Of a DNA stretch of 64,000 nucleotides, positions 1 through 9,917 are shown in pieces; position 1 is the first letter of the stretch, and every line of letters begins with the position of its first letter. The stretch lies in assembly GCA_036376135.1 (NCBI GenBank), contig DASVAW010000164.1, forward strand, positions 62,001-126,000, given 5' to 3'. The position numbers and the translations under genes were made by a program. The stretch comes from Candidatus Polarisedimenticolaceae bacterium (GTDB taxonomy: Bacteria > Acidobacteriota > Polarisedimenticolia > Polarisedimenticolales > DASRJG01). The notes beneath the pieces are model-generated. The model was not told the DNA's origin. It saw nothing but the letters and a program-made list of their open reading frames with translations, and did not search any database.

Positions 1-154
1 GGAAGACCTCGCCGTACCCGACGGTCGTCAGCGTGATCGCGGTCATGTAGAACGCGTCCCAGGGGGAGGCGCCCTCGATCAGGACGTAGCCGAGGGTCCC
101 GACCGCGAGGACGCCCGCCAGAAGTCCCAGGGCGATCGCGAGGCGCTTGCGCAC
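1..154 (-). CDS. Potassium channel, N-terminal fragment
   Basis: The reverse strand reads from a GTG at 154 into the window edge (51 codons visible). The peptide starts VRKRLAIAL, runs through a hydrophobic helix (about residues 8-25) and a pore helix, and reaches the selectivity filter TTVGYGE at about residues 43-49. TVGYG is the hallmark of two-TM or Kef-type K+ channels (Ion_trans_2 family), which conduct potassium across the inner membrane. The second membrane helix and any RCK/TrkA-N domain lie outside the window, so gating cannot be judged. It lies 20 bases downstream of the stop codon of the protease operon on the same strand and may be transcribed with it. Start choice is uncertain because the upstream sequence has no strong Shine-Dalgarno. 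Confidence 0.8.
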   Translation of the reverse strand, partial: MRKRLAIALGLLAGVLAVGTLGYVLIEGASPWDAFYMTAITLTTVGYGEVF

Positions 155-174
155 GCCCGCACTCTAGCAGCGTC

Positions 175-3100
175 CTACGGCCCCTCGTGATGACAGCTGT
201 TCACCGCCTTCACCTGGAAGAAGGTCAGCGCCGGGGTCGTGTTGACGCCGTCCTGGAGCGTGAACGTCGTCGCGGTCGCCGGGTTCGCCAGGAGCGTCAC
301 GTCGCTCGCGAACGTCGGGCCCGTGGACTGCAGCACGTGGTACCCGGCCCCCGCGACCGCGCTCCACGAGAAGACGAGATCGAGCTGGCTCCCGTCGTCG
401 ACCTTCTGGACCTGGAGCGCGGGCGCCGCAGCCGGCACCGGGTCGGCGCACCCCTGGACGTCGCAGCCGTAGGCGCCCCGGGCCGTCACGTGCAGCGTGC
501 GCGGGCGGATGTAGCCGTCGGTCGTGATGCCGCTCCCGTCGAGGTCTTCGACCGAAAGCGTCCACGTCCCCAGGGTCGATTGCCCGACGAAGTCGGCCAT
601 GCTTCCGGGCCCGGACGGGGCCGTGTCGCGATCGTAGCGGGTCACGATGCCGTTGCCGACGGCCGGCCCGCGATCGTGCAGGCGGACCGTGGTGCCCTGC
701 GGCGAGGTCAGCGAGACGACGAGCTGCGTGGGGTCCTGGTGGAAGATGTCCACCGAGAGGTCGAGCTCGGCGATCGGGCGGTCGTCGGCGATCACGAACT
801 GCGCCACGGCGGGGGTGGTCGTCAGCGGCGGAACGATGACGATGTCCTCCTGGGTGTAGTCGCGGTTCGGGTTCCCCATCGGGATCGCGATCCGGCTGCC
901 GAACGACGGCGAGTTCGACGCCGCCCCGGCGAGATCGACGGTGAGCGTCTGGCCGCACTGCGCCTCGGGGAGGATGACGAGGCGCGCCTGCGGGGCGACG
1001 CTCTCCGCCGTCGCCGACGCGGCGATCGTCGGCCACGTCGCCGTCGGGTTCAGGACGCGCACGTGCGCGGGAGCGACGACGGAGACGCTCGCGACGGGGG
1101 AGAGGGCGGCCTCGGCCCCTTCGTTGAGCAGGGTGGCGGCCAGTTCGATCGTCTCACCCGGCTCGGGGGTCGTGTTTCCGCCGTCGATCACGCGATGGGC
1201 CGTTTGCCGGAGTCGGCCGCCGGCGGGGGCGCCCACGCAGTTCGAGACCGGGCTGAAGCAGGCCCCGTTGGAGCCGAAGGCCTGGACGCGGTAGTGGCGC
1301 ACGGCGGAGGAGTCGGCGCTGTCGTCGAGGTAGCTCGTCTGCGCCGAGGTCCGCGTCGCGATCGGGACCTGCTGCCGACCGCAGCCGAGCTCGCCGCGAA
1401 AGACCCGGTAGGACGCGGCGCCCGAAACCGGCCCCCAGGCCAGCTCGACGCCGGCGGGGGACACGGTCTTCGTCACGACCGGGGCGGCGAGGGCGGGACA
1501 GCTGGTGTGGTTCTGGTTCCTGGTGTCCGAGGCGAGCCCGCAGGCGATCTCGTGCCGCTTGAACGCGGCGAAGAGCGCCGCGGCGTGCGGCGTCCCGTTC
1601 GCGAGGTTGCCGTCGTCGTCGTCGGCCACGCGCATGCGCTGGTACCAGCTCGTGGCCAGGCACGAATCGGACGCGGATGCCGAGCAGGTGTAGGCGTTGC
1701 CCCCCGACCCGGGCCGGGTGGCGTACCAGAGCCGGTCCACCAGCTGCCACGCGCTGGCCTGGTCCAATCCGGCCGCCGGGAGATCGCGGGTCGCGAGGTC
1801 GTAGATCGCCTCGGACGACACGTACGACTCGCAGTGGGGCTCGCGCTTGCACGGGCCGCTGAAGCTCGAGAAGTCCTGGGAGCAGCGGGCGAAGGCGAAG
1901 TTGGCCGGAGTCGCCGGGGTGCGGGACTGGCGCTGGTTCCAGTCGAACTCGCGGAAGCCGGTGCAGGTCAGGCAGGCGTCGCCGTAGCCGCTGCACGTGC
2001 TGCCGTCGTTGTACGTCCCGTGCCCCTGGCACGAGGCGCGCGTGGCGAGGATGTTGACGATGTCCGAGTAGGCCTCCGAGGGTTTGTCCACCCCGCCGCC
2101 GTCGTTCTGGTCGTAGCCGTGGCCCCACTCGTGCACGAGGATCCCGGCGTTCTCGCCCGTGTTGTTGCAGTTGCTGCCGGCGCGGAACATGTTCACGACC
2201 GTGCCGGTCCAGTTGGCGTTGCACGACTGGGTGACGTTCACGTTGACGGTGAGCGTGCCGTTGAGCCAGACGTTCGCCGGATCGTAGAAGCGCGCGATCT
2301 GGGCGACGCGGTTCATGTGGTAAAAGGCGGTGCGCGTGGCCGCGGTGTTCCCCGGCGACGCGCCCGGCGCGACGGCGCAGTTCTCCCCGGCCTTCGTGCC
2401 GAGCGTGAGGCCGCCGCCGCACGTCGCCGTCTGGGTCAACGCGCCGCAGGCGTCGACGATGCGGATGTAACGACCCACGAGGTTCGTCTCGGTCGCCCCG
2501 GCCGGTTCGACGCAGACGAGGTTGCCGTACGCGTCGCCGAACTGCTCGGCCTGCCCGGCCTCCGTCGCGTCGGCGTAGGGCATCGGCATCTCCGCCGCTT
2601 CGCAACCGCCGTTCGTGCAGTCGCCGTCGGGGCTCAACGGAAAGACGCCGCCGCGCACGGAGCCGTACCGGGTCCCCTCGTAGAACGAGAGGATCGAGCC
2701 GTCGCGGGCGTCCACCTCGCCGATCCAGCTGCGCGGTGCGTCGGCCTCGTCGAAGGTGAAGCGCCACGCCAGCGTGTGGGTCAGCCCTCGACCCGCCTCC
2801 GCCGCCATGAGGACGAGTTGCGGCTCCCCGACGGCGATGAGGCCCGCCGCCGCCTCGCCGACGTACGCGTCGAGGCGCTCGCGGGCGGCGGGCGCGTCGA
2901 GCTCGGGCACGCCTCCCGCCGCCGGGCGGCTCCAGTGCTCCGCACCCGCCATCACCAGGCGACCGCGAACCACGTGGAGATCGAGCCTCGCGTTCTCCAC
3001 GCGCACCCCGCCCACGACCTGGCGGTAGACGATCTGCCAGTGCGCCTCCCGCAGCTGCCGGCTGGCGGCGCGATCGAGATCGAGCAGATCGGACCAGGAG

Positions 3101-3468
3101 CCGAAGACGTCCGCGTTGGTCTCCAGGAACGTCCGCGCGAGCCGATCGAGCTCCTCGAGCGTCGCGCCCGCCGCGGCGGGCTCCGAAAGCCACGGGATCC
3201 CGCTCCCGGAGAGGAGCGTCGGCATGCCCGTCCGCCCGTCCACGTGGACGGACCAGTCGCCCGCATGGCGCTCGCGGAACCGCCGCCAGCGCGAGCGCAG
3301 CGCGTCGGACGGTGCCAGGTCGTCCACGTCGCGGGGGTGCGTCGAGATCGACCCGCCCTCCCGATGCCGGACCCGGTCGTCGAGGGGCGAAGGCTCGCGC
3401 CGGTCCGAGGCCGCGAGCGCCGCCGCGAAGGTGGTGAGGAGGATCGTCGCCGCGAGGAGTCGCTTCAT
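175..3468 (-). CDS. Secreted thermolysin/fungalysin-type zinc metalloprotease with P domain
   Basis: Encodes 1097 aa. Signal peptide at residues 1-20 (MKRLLAATILLTTF). Residues about 100-265 resemble the FTP propeptide (WQIVYRQVVGGVRVENARLD). The catalytic region holds HEWGH at 446-450, with a probable third zinc ligand E465 in PSEAYSDI, the gluzincin pattern (HExxH plus downstream E) of M4/M36 proteases. A proprotein-convertase-like P domain follows at roughly 890-1005 (DDRPIAELDLSVDI, then GSMADFVGQSTLGTWTL). The last 80 residues form an FnIII-like domain ending FFQVKAVNSCHHEGP. Role inferred: extracellular protein degradation, secreted as a self-processed zymogen. It is the last gene of the operon; its ATG shares one base with the upstream TGA (TGATG), so translation is probably coupled. 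M36 versus M4 is not settled from sequence alone. Confidence 0.85.
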   Translation of the reverse strand: MKRLLAATILLTTFAAALAASDRREPSPLDDRVRHREGGSISTHPRDVDDLAPSDALRSRWRRFRERHAGDWSVHVDGRTGMPTLLSGSGIPWLSEPAAAGATLEELDRLARTFLETNADVFGSWSDLLDLDRAASRQLREAHWQIVYRQVVGGVRVENARLDLHVVRGRLVMAGAEHWSRPAAGGVPELDAPAARERLDAYVGEAAAGLIAVGEPQLVLMAAEAGRGLTHTLAWRFTFDEADAPRSWIGEVDARDGSILSFYEGTRYGSVRGGVFPLSPDGDCTNGGCEAAEMPMPYADATEAGQAEQFGDAYGNLVCVEPAGATETNLVGRYIRIVDACGALTQTATCGGGLTLGTKAGENCAVAPGASPGNTAATRTAFYHMNRVAQIARFYDPANVWLNGTLTVNVNVTQSCNANWTGTVVNMFRAGSNCNNTGENAGILVHEWGHGYDQNDGGGVDKPSEAYSDIVNILATRASCQGHGTYNDGSTCSGYGDACLTCTGFREFDWNQRQSRTPATPANFAFARCSQDFSSFSGPCKREPHCESYVSSEAIYDLATRDLPAAGLDQASAWQLVDRLWYATRPGSGGNAYTCSASASDSCLATSWYQRMRVADDDDGNLANGTPHAAALFAAFKRHEIACGLASDTRNQNHTSCPALAAPVVTKTVSPAGVELAWGPVSGAASYRVFRGELGCGRQQVPIATRTSAQTSYLDDSADSSAVRHYRVQAFGSNGACFSPVSNCVGAPAGGRLRQTAHRVIDGGNTTPEPGETIELAATLLNEGAEAALSPVASVSVVAPAHVRVLNPTATWPTIAASATAESVAPQARLVILPEAQCGQTLTVDLAGAASNSPSFGSRIAIPMGNPNRDYTQEDIVIVPPLTTTPAVAQFVIADDRPIAELDLSVDIFHQDPTQLVVSLTSPQGTTVRLHDRGPAVGNGIVTRYDRDTAPSGPGSMADFVGQSTLGTWTLSVEDLDGSGITTDGYIRPRTLHVTARGAYGCDVQGCADPVPAAAPALQVQKVDDGSQLDLVFSWSAVAGAGYHVLQSTGPTFASDVTLLANPATATTFTLQDGVNTTPALTFFQVKAVNSCHHEGP

Positions 3469-6400
3469 CAGTTGCACACCGCGTCGGACGCGTCGTCCGA
3501 GATCGAGCCGCACAGCCCCGCCGCCGGCCAGGTGCGCGCTCCCGAGCTGCTGAAACCGGGGTGGCCGGCGGCGCCGGCGTCGTTCACCCAGATCACGTTG
3601 AACCAGACGCTCCCCGCCGGAGCGGTGATCGTCCCGATCGGTCCCGCACCGAGATCGCACCCGGTCACCGCGCCCTGGTATCCGGCGTAGTTGCCGATGC
3701 TCCCGTAGAGGACGACGGCGCGACTCGACGAGCACGTCGCGTTGTCGATCGACACCGTGAGCTCGTCCGGGCCGAGTCCCTTGCCGAAGAGCACGGGCGC
3801 GCCGATCTCCCCGTCGGCCATCGGCGGTGCCGCGGGCGACGAGACGGCGCACCCCGCGTCGCACTGGATGCCGACCGCGGTCAGGCTCGCCGCCGCGAGC
3901 CGCGCCTCGCCCCCGCCGCCGTTCTCCTCGAGGCGGATCGACCAGTTCCCGGGACCGCCGGCGTCGTAGCTCGCCTTCACGTCGTAGGGAGCGGCGTCGG
4001 CGGCCCCGAACGGCTTGAGCACGTACGCCCTCGTCCCGTCCCACAGCGACACCCTGGCGTTCGCCGTCCAGGTCCCGGTGGGGGCGGCGTCGGTCACCGT
4101 CATGGTCGCGCCCGTCAGCGACGCCTGGTTCTTGCAGGGACCGCTTGCGACCTCCTCGAGTCCGATGCGGTACTGCCCGGCGCCTCCGCTGGAGTTCTTG
4201 TAGACGGTCAGGACGTTGTAGGGGTTCGCCGGAGCGGCGCCGATCGCCTTCAGCGTCCAGTTGGAGCCGGAAGGCGTCTGGAGGAAGACGCGGGTGCAAT
4301 CGGTCACGCTGGAGTGACTGAGGGTCGTCCAGTCGACGACCGCCGAGACGGCCGAGTCCGGCGAGATCGCGAAGGGATCGCCCAGGAGCGTCGTGATCGT
4401 GGCGTTCTCGACGGTCAACGGGTTCACGACCTGCGACTCGCTCTGCACCGGGGCGACGTTGGTGTAGGCGAAGTCGTAATCGACCGTCGCGCCGTAGACG
4501 GGGGTCGGCACGCCCAGCGCCGGCGCGAGGGCCGAGAAGCCCGTCGAGTCCGAGGCGCTCAGCGGATCGAGGCTTTGCGTCGCGGTCTGCTGCGACCCGG
4601 TTCCGCCGACCGGCACCGAGAAGACCGAGGGGGCGTCGCCGTAAGATCCCTGGACGTCCGCGACGTTCCGGAGGTCGAAGAGGACCTCCTCGATGCAGGC
4701 GGCCCCGGGACCCACCACGAACTCGTACGTCGCGGTCGCGGTCCCGCCCGCGGCGGCGATCGTCCCGAACGACGCCGGATTGCCGACGACGGTCGCCGGG
4801 TTGCGCGACCCGGCCGAGATCGCGAGCTCCGCGGTCGTCCCGACCGACGGAGTCGCCGCCGAGTTCCGCAGCGTGACGTCCACCGCCCAGCGCTCCGTCG
4901 GCTCCACGAGGGCGTCGCCGTCGCCGCAGCGCTGGACGAGGTTGCCGGATCGGTCGAAGACGACGCCGCACCCCACGTCGGGGCGCACGGCCGCGTCGCA
5001 GGTCCGCTGGACGACGCCCGTGAGGCTCACGTTGTCGAGGCCGTAACCCCCGGCGGTCGAGATGCCGTACGACGAGCTGCGCATCGAGCCGACGCGCCAC
5101 CGGAACTGGACGAGGTCCCCCGGGTTCAGGCCGGAGAGCGCCCCCGAGACCGCCCGCCAGTTCACGGTTCCCTGGTCGAGCTGGTTGAAGATGTTCTCGC
5201 CGTTCGCGGCGTTCTCCGAGAAGCAGTCGCGGTTGTACTCGCCGCCCATGTTGCACAACGGGTTGCAGTAGTGGTTGAAGATGAGCGCGCCGTCGTACGG
5301 GAGCGTCGTGAGCTTGCGCCAGACCCCGCCGTTGATCCGGTAGTCGACCCGCGCGCCGTCGACGCGATAGGTCCCCGAGTACCCGAAGAGGTACTCGTGG
5401 TCGAAGGAGAGGGTCGTGCCGGTCGTGCCGATCTTGAGGACGGGCGAATACAGGACGGAGTCCGAAAGGTCGCCGTAATTGCCGGTCGGGAAGTTATCGG
5501 CCTGGTTCTGCCAGCAGAAATAACCGCCGCCCGAGTTCCCGCCGGTCGCCCGCCAGAAGAAGCGATCGGCGTAGGGGCTGCACGGGGAGCCGCTGGGGTT
5601 CACCGTCGCGCCGTCGTCGTCGCCCGGACCGAGGCGGTGGACGAATCCCGTCGGGTTGGTGGTGAACGGCTCGAGGTACGTCGTCGTTCCGGGGACGTCG
5701 TTCAGGTCGAGGAACAGCGTCACCTCCTGCGGCTCGAGGGGCCCCGCGAAGCCGTCCGCGAGGATGAGGACGCGGAAGGTGGCGGTCGGGGGCGCCATCG
5801 GATCCGTGCACGCGACGCTCCCCGACACCTTGAAGGTGAACGGGTCGGTGGCGAGCGGGTTCGTCGCGGTCGCCCCGGCGGCGATCGTGCCGAACGACGC
5901 GGTGTTCTTGCGGAGGCAGTCGACCGAGGGATCGTCCGAATCGACGATCGCCCGGACGTTCTGGAGAGGCTGGCCGGTGTTGTTCCGGAGCTTGATCGAG
6001 AAGTGAACCGTCTCGTTCGCGTCGGCCCAGGCGTCGCCGTCGCCGTTGTCCGCGAGCCCGGCGATCCCGTCCGCGACGACGTCGCCTCCCCGGCAGTCGA
6101 CGTAGGCGTACGCCACCGAGTACGGGCCGGAGTCGCCGTGGTAGGTCGCTCGGATTCGATCGGAGGGGGCGACGAGCAAGGTCCCGTCGTTCGCGCGCGG
6201 CCCGTCGGCGGTGGAGGAGGGGAGCGTCGCCGCGAAGTCGGGGCCGGTCCCGTGCAAGGTGAAGGTCTCGAGATCCCCCGTGGTCTCGGACTCGACCGTC
6301 ACCTGGACCGAGCCGGCGGTCGAGCCGTCGAAGACCCGGATTCCCACCGCCTGGCCCGGGCACTGCGGATAGGTGTAACGGTCGAACGTCACGACGGCAT

Positions 6401-9400
6401 TCGACGCCGAGCAGGTCCCGACCTGCCCGTCGGCGTGGTACTGGTTGTACGCGAAGTTGAGGTTGTCGAGCGCCAGACCCGCCGTTGCGGGGGTGGCGGT
6501 GGGATCCCCGTCCATGTCGGTGTCGTAGACCTCGATGGCCCACCGCCACTGGAGGCCCGCGGTGGCCGCGCCGCGCGCGTTGCCGAAGCCGATCCCGTCG
6601 CGGTTCGCGGGACCGACGAGCGGGTCCCAAGGCGTTCCGCCGTCCCAACCCCGGTTCTCGTAGAAGAAGTACCCGTAGGCGTACGGATACCAGTCGTAGA
6701 TCTCGTTGATCCCCGGCGTGTCCGTGCCGGGATAGTTCCGGTCCCAGAAGAAGCCGACGGCCATCGCCGGGTCGATGAACGCGACCATGTCCGAGCGGTA
6801 GTACCAGGAGGCGCCCAGCCACTCGTAATTCCACGGCTGGCCGTTCGCCGCGAGCCCGGTGTGCGCGGGGCGGAAGATCGGCGAGTAGAGGACGGTGTCG
6901 GTGATCGTGCCGAGCCCCCCGCCCTTGCTCTGCGCAAACGCGCCGCAGGTCGCGGGGTCGCCGTTCGACTTGAACGCCTGGGTGCCCCCGGTGTCGCAGG
7001 AGATCCCCGGATCGTCAGTGCGGATCTCGCTCCCGCAACCGGCGCCGCGGCTGAACGGGGCGGCCACGGTGGACACCTGCGTCTGCGTCCCGCACGCTGC
7101 GGGGCCGCACGTGTACTGGTACCGGATCCGGTCCTCCACGAACCCCTGGGCGCCCGACTCGAAGTTCCAGCACTCGCCTTCCGCGACGATGGTGTCGTCG
7201 GTCTGCAGAAGGTGGCGCTGGGTCAGCGTCTGCGCGGTGGTGAACCCGTCGGCCGCCGAGGTGACGCGCAGGTTGAAGGCGTGCTCGCTCATCCGCAGTC
7301 CCGCCGCGTCGATCGTCGGGGAGATGTAGAGCGAGAAGACGGGCGCCGTCAGCTGATCCGTGCCGATGGAGCCGAGCTGCACGATCGGGTTGAAGATCGT
7401 GATCCGGTCGGCGGCCGGGCCGGTGATGACGAGCTCGGCGACGACGTCCGTGAGCGGCGTGGCCGTCGGAGGGTTGTAGACGCCGAACGTGTAGGCGATG
7501 AACTCGCCGCCGTCCATGTAGTCGCGGTAGACCTCCGCCCCCGTGCCGGCCTCGCAGCCGCCCGTCGTGAGGTAGCCGCCGTCCTCGAGGCGCGTCCTGC
7601 AGCCGACGGCGGCCTCGACCGAGCGGGTCGCGTGCCCCGCGTGCGGATCGGTGTAGAGGACCGTGATCGTCTGGCCGTCCCCCGCGTTGACCACCCCGTC
7701 GCCGTCCGCGCCGGCCGTGCCGAGAACCGGCATCGTCGCGGTCCAGGTGCCGCAGGCCGTCCCCGCGCAGTCCGAGCCCGTCCACGATCCCGCGGGGATC
7801 GTCTCCGCGTCGCCCGCGGTGGTCGCGACCGTCGTCCGGTCCGCGACGGTCGCGGCGTCGATCGCCACGGTGTCGGTCACGGTGACCTCGATCGTGTCGT
7901 CGCAGGTGTAGGTCCCCTTGTCGACCTGCACGAGCGAGTCGGTGCTGCACGAGGCGAACCGGAAGTTCCCGATGCGCGTGCCCCAGTTGTAGTACCCGCC
8001 GTCGGAGTACTGCCCGAGGTACCAGAAGGTGCAGCCGTCGGGGTCGACGGTCATTCCCGTGTAGTCCCCCCAGCGGTCGCAGCTGCCGCCGCAGCCGCCG
8101 CCGTCGTTGTAGTTGCCGAGGCCGGCGCGCTGCAGGACCTCCGGCTGGAGCGTCCCCGGCGGGTCGCCGAACTCGCGCCCGGTGACCCAGACCTGGGTGT
8201 AGGTCGCCGCGCTCGACTTCGTGTACCCGATCGCCACGTTCCCGTTCCGGTCGATCGAGAGGTCGGGGTAGTAGCGGAAGTCGCCGGTGCTCCCGTAGGC
8301 GCCGCCCGACTGCTGCTGCAGGAGAACGGGCGCGGTCCCGGAGACGTCGATCTCCACCCAGTCGATGCAGCTCTCCGCGTTGCCGCCCCCGAAATTGCAG
8401 GCGGTGTTGCGGGTCGCCCAGAGCTTCCCGGCGCGAACCTCCGCGTCGAGCCAGCGTCCCGTCCCCGTGTCGTTGAGGCCGGCGACCCCGGCGCCGAGCT
8501 CCGCGGCGCTCGGCGGCGCGGAGCCGACGTACGCCTCGGTGAGCGTGCCGTAGATCACGGGCGGCGAGGCGAAGGGGTCGCTCCAGCGCCAGATCCGGCT
8601 GTTCCCGCCGCCGTCGTGTGCGATGAGATGGTGCGGCGTCCCCGGCGCAGGCCAGCCGCCGGAGGCGTAGCCGTGGAGCTTCGCCGGCTGCGCCGTGAAG
8701 AACATGGAGCCGAGCCCCGCCTCCGCGACGCCCACGGCGGTTCCCGCGTAAAGCGCCGCCTTGTCGACGGCGAAGGCGCGGACGGAGTCGAGGCCGCCGC
8801 CGTCGAGGAACATGTTCCCGGCGATGTAGATCGCGTCGAGGCCGATCCCCATGTGCGGGTAGTCGATCCAGGTCAGTGGGTCCACGACATCGGCGCGGAA
8901 GGAGATCCGGTTCCAGGTCCCGGTCGGATCGTTGGTCGCGGAGGCGGCCACGCACAGGTACGAGTTGGTGCCGGCCCCGGTCTCGAGGGACATCGCTCCC
9001 ATCACGAACCGGTTGGACGCCTCGTCGTAGTCGACATAGGGATCGAACAGGCCGGCGCAGTGGGGGACCCCGTTGAAGAACTGTTCGAGGGGAATCGGCG
9101 TCGACAGGGGCGTGCCTGTCTTGTCCCAGACCTGGTAACGCGAGTTGACGACGGCGACGAGGTGTCCGGGGCCGGCCGCGAGGATCGGGTCCGGCGGGGT
9201 GTAGGTCTGGTTCGAGACGATGGCGTCGAACCCGACGCCGCCGGCTCCGGGCGCGCGCGAGGACGAGGCCACGGCTTCCTGCCCGTCCCGAGTCTCCGGA
9301 GCGTCCTGCGCCTGCGCTTTCACCCATCGATACTCGGACCACGTCAGGCCGGAATGGTGGTCGTACCCGGTGTCGCTCTCGGGCTTCTTTCCCTTCGGCT

Positions 9401-9917
9401 TCGCGACGGTCTCTTCCGGCGGCGCGAGCCGGCGAAGGTCGACGGGGGAGACGGAATACCGCGCGTCCCGCACCACGTGCTCGATCGTCTCGTCGGCGAC
9501 CGCACCGGCGCGCCCGCCGCGGAGGAGGTTCGCGGCGAAGTTGCTGGTGGGCTGGTTCGGGACCCCAGACAGGTCGGCCGTTCCGAGGTGGGCGGCCTGC
9601 GCGGCCTTCCAGGCCTCGAAGGCGGCTTCGGCTTCCGGCGTCGCCGGTCGGTAGCCGCGGACCCAGCGCCCCGCGGCCGTCGCGTCGAACGACATCCGGT
9701 CCTTCGGGGCGACGGTTCGCGTCCCGGGAACGCGCAGGCGCGGCGGCACCCGCTTCGCGTCCTGCCGCCAGGGTCCCGGTCGCGTCGCCTCGACCGTGTC
9801 GCGCGCCTGCCCGGGCTTCGCGGCGCTTTCCGCGGAGCACGCGCCCGGTTCGTCCGCCCCGGCGGGGATCGCCGCGGCGAGGATCAGGGCGGCGGCAAGG
9901 AGTCGGGGGGTCGTCAT
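3468..9917 (-). CDS. Giant secreted multidomain beta-rich protein (2149 aa)
   Basis: Starts at ATG 9917, overlapping the upstream TGA by 4 bases with GGAGG six bases before it. Signal peptide MTTPRLLAAALILAAA. Residues about 215-690 look like a sialidase/BNR-like propeller (DPILAAGPGHLVAVVNSRY; later GDYTGMTVDPDGCTFWYL). The rest is a chain of Ig/jelly-roll-like modules rich in Gly, Thr and Asp, with aromatic-rich blocks around Cys pairs. One module type (VESETTGDLETFTLHGTGPD, then a DGTLLV strand and a Y.GD strand) is also found in the subtilase at 36406-40323. A P-domain-like module lies near residues 1850-1930. The C-terminus is WPAAGLCGSISDDASDAVC. No catalytic motif was recognised. Its place between subtilases and a metalloprotease suggests a substrate-binding or cell-surface adhesive role, which is inference only. 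Confidence 0.8.
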   Translation of the reverse strand: MTTPRLLAAALILAAAIPAGADEPGACSAESAAKPGQARDTVEATRPGPWRQDAKRVPPRLRVPGTRTVAPKDRMSFDATAAGRWVRGYRPATPEAEAAFEAWKAAQAAHLGTADLSGVPNQPTSNFAANLLRGGRAGAVADETIEHVVRDARYSVSPVDLRRLAPPEETVAKPKGKKPESDTGYDHHSGLTWSEYRWVKAQAQDAPETRDGQEAVASSSRAPGAGGVGFDAIVSNQTYTPPDPILAAGPGHLVAVVNSRYQVWDKTGTPLSTPIPLEQFFNGVPHCAGLFDPYVDYDEASNRFVMGAMSLETGAGTNSYLCVAASATNDPTGTWNRISFRADVVDPLTWIDYPHMGIGLDAIYIAGNMFLDGGGLDSVRAFAVDKAALYAGTAVGVAEAGLGSMFFTAQPAKLHGYASGGWPAPGTPHHLIAHDGGGNSRIWRWSDPFASPPVIYGTLTEAYVGSAPPSAAELGAGVAGLNDTGTGRWLDAEVRAGKLWATRNTACNFGGGNAESCIDWVEIDVSGTAPVLLQQQSGGAYGSTGDFRYYPDLSIDRNGNVAIGYTKSSAATYTQVWVTGREFGDPPGTLQPEVLQRAGLGNYNDGGGCGGSCDRWGDYTGMTVDPDGCTFWYLGQYSDGGYYNWGTRIGNFRFASCSTDSLVQVDKGTYTCDDTIEVTVTDTVAIDAATVADRTTVATTAGDAETIPAGSWTGSDCAGTACGTWTATMPVLGTAGADGDGVVNAGDGQTITVLYTDPHAGHATRSVEAAVGCRTRLEDGGYLTTGGCEAGTGAEVYRDYMDGGEFIAYTFGVYNPPTATPLTDVVAELVITGPAADRITIFNPIVQLGSIGTDQLTAPVFSLYISPTIDAAGLRMSEHAFNLRVTSAADGFTTAQTLTQRHLLQTDDTIVAEGECWNFESGAQGFVEDRIRYQYTCGPAACGTQTQVSTVAAPFSRGAGCGSEIRTDDPGISCDTGGTQAFKSNGDPATCGAFAQSKGGGLGTITDTVLYSPIFRPAHTGLAANGQPWNYEWLGASWYYRSDMVAFIDPAMAVGFFWDRNYPGTDTPGINEIYDWYPYAYGYFFYENRGWDGGTPWDPLVGPANRDGIGFGNARGAATAGLQWRWAIEVYDTDMDGDPTATPATAGLALDNLNFAYNQYHADGQVGTCSASNAVVTFDRYTYPQCPGQAVGIRVFDGSTAGSVQVTVESETTGDLETFTLHGTGPDFAATLPSSTADGPRANDGTLLVAPSDRIRATYHGDSGPYSVAYAYVDCRGGDVVADGIAGLADNGDGDAWADANETVHFSIKLRNNTGQPLQNVRAIVDSDDPSVDCLRKNTASFGTIAAGATATNPLATDPFTFKVSGSVACTDPMAPPTATFRVLILADGFAGPLEPQEVTLFLDLNDVPGTTTYLEPFTTNPTGFVHRLGPGDDDGATVNPSGSPCSPYADRFFWRATGGNSGGGYFCWQNQADNFPTGNYGDLSDSVLYSPVLKIGTTGTTLSFDHEYLFGYSGTYRVDGARVDYRINGGVWRKLTTLPYDGALIFNHYCNPLCNMGGEYNRDCFSENAANGENIFNQLDQGTVNWRAVSGALSGLNPGDLVQFRWRVGSMRSSSYGISTAGGYGLDNVSLTGVVQRTCDAAVRPDVGCGVVFDRSGNLVQRCGDGDALVEPTERWAVDVTLRNSAATPSVGTTAELAISAGSRNPATVVGNPASFGTIAAAGGTATATYEFVVGPGAACIEEVLFDLRNVADVQGSYGDAPSVFSVPVGGTGSQQTATQSLDPLSASDSTGFSALAPALGVPTPVYGATVDYDFAYTNVAPVQSESQVVNPLTVENATITTLLGDPFAISPDSAVSAVVDWTTLSHSSVTDCTRVFLQTPSGSNWTLKAIGAAPANPYNVLTVYKNSSGGAGQYRIGLEEVASGPCKNQASLTGATMTVTDAAPTGTWTANARVSLWDGTRAYVLKPFGAADAAPYDVKASYDAGGPGNWSIRLEENGGGGEARLAAASLTAVGIQCDAGCAVSSPAAPPMADGEIGAPVLFGKGLGPDELTVSIDNATCSSSRAVVLYGSIGNYAGYQGAVTGCDLGAGPIGTITAPAGSVWFNVIWVNDAGAAGHPGFSSSGARTWPAAGLCGSISDDASDAVCN

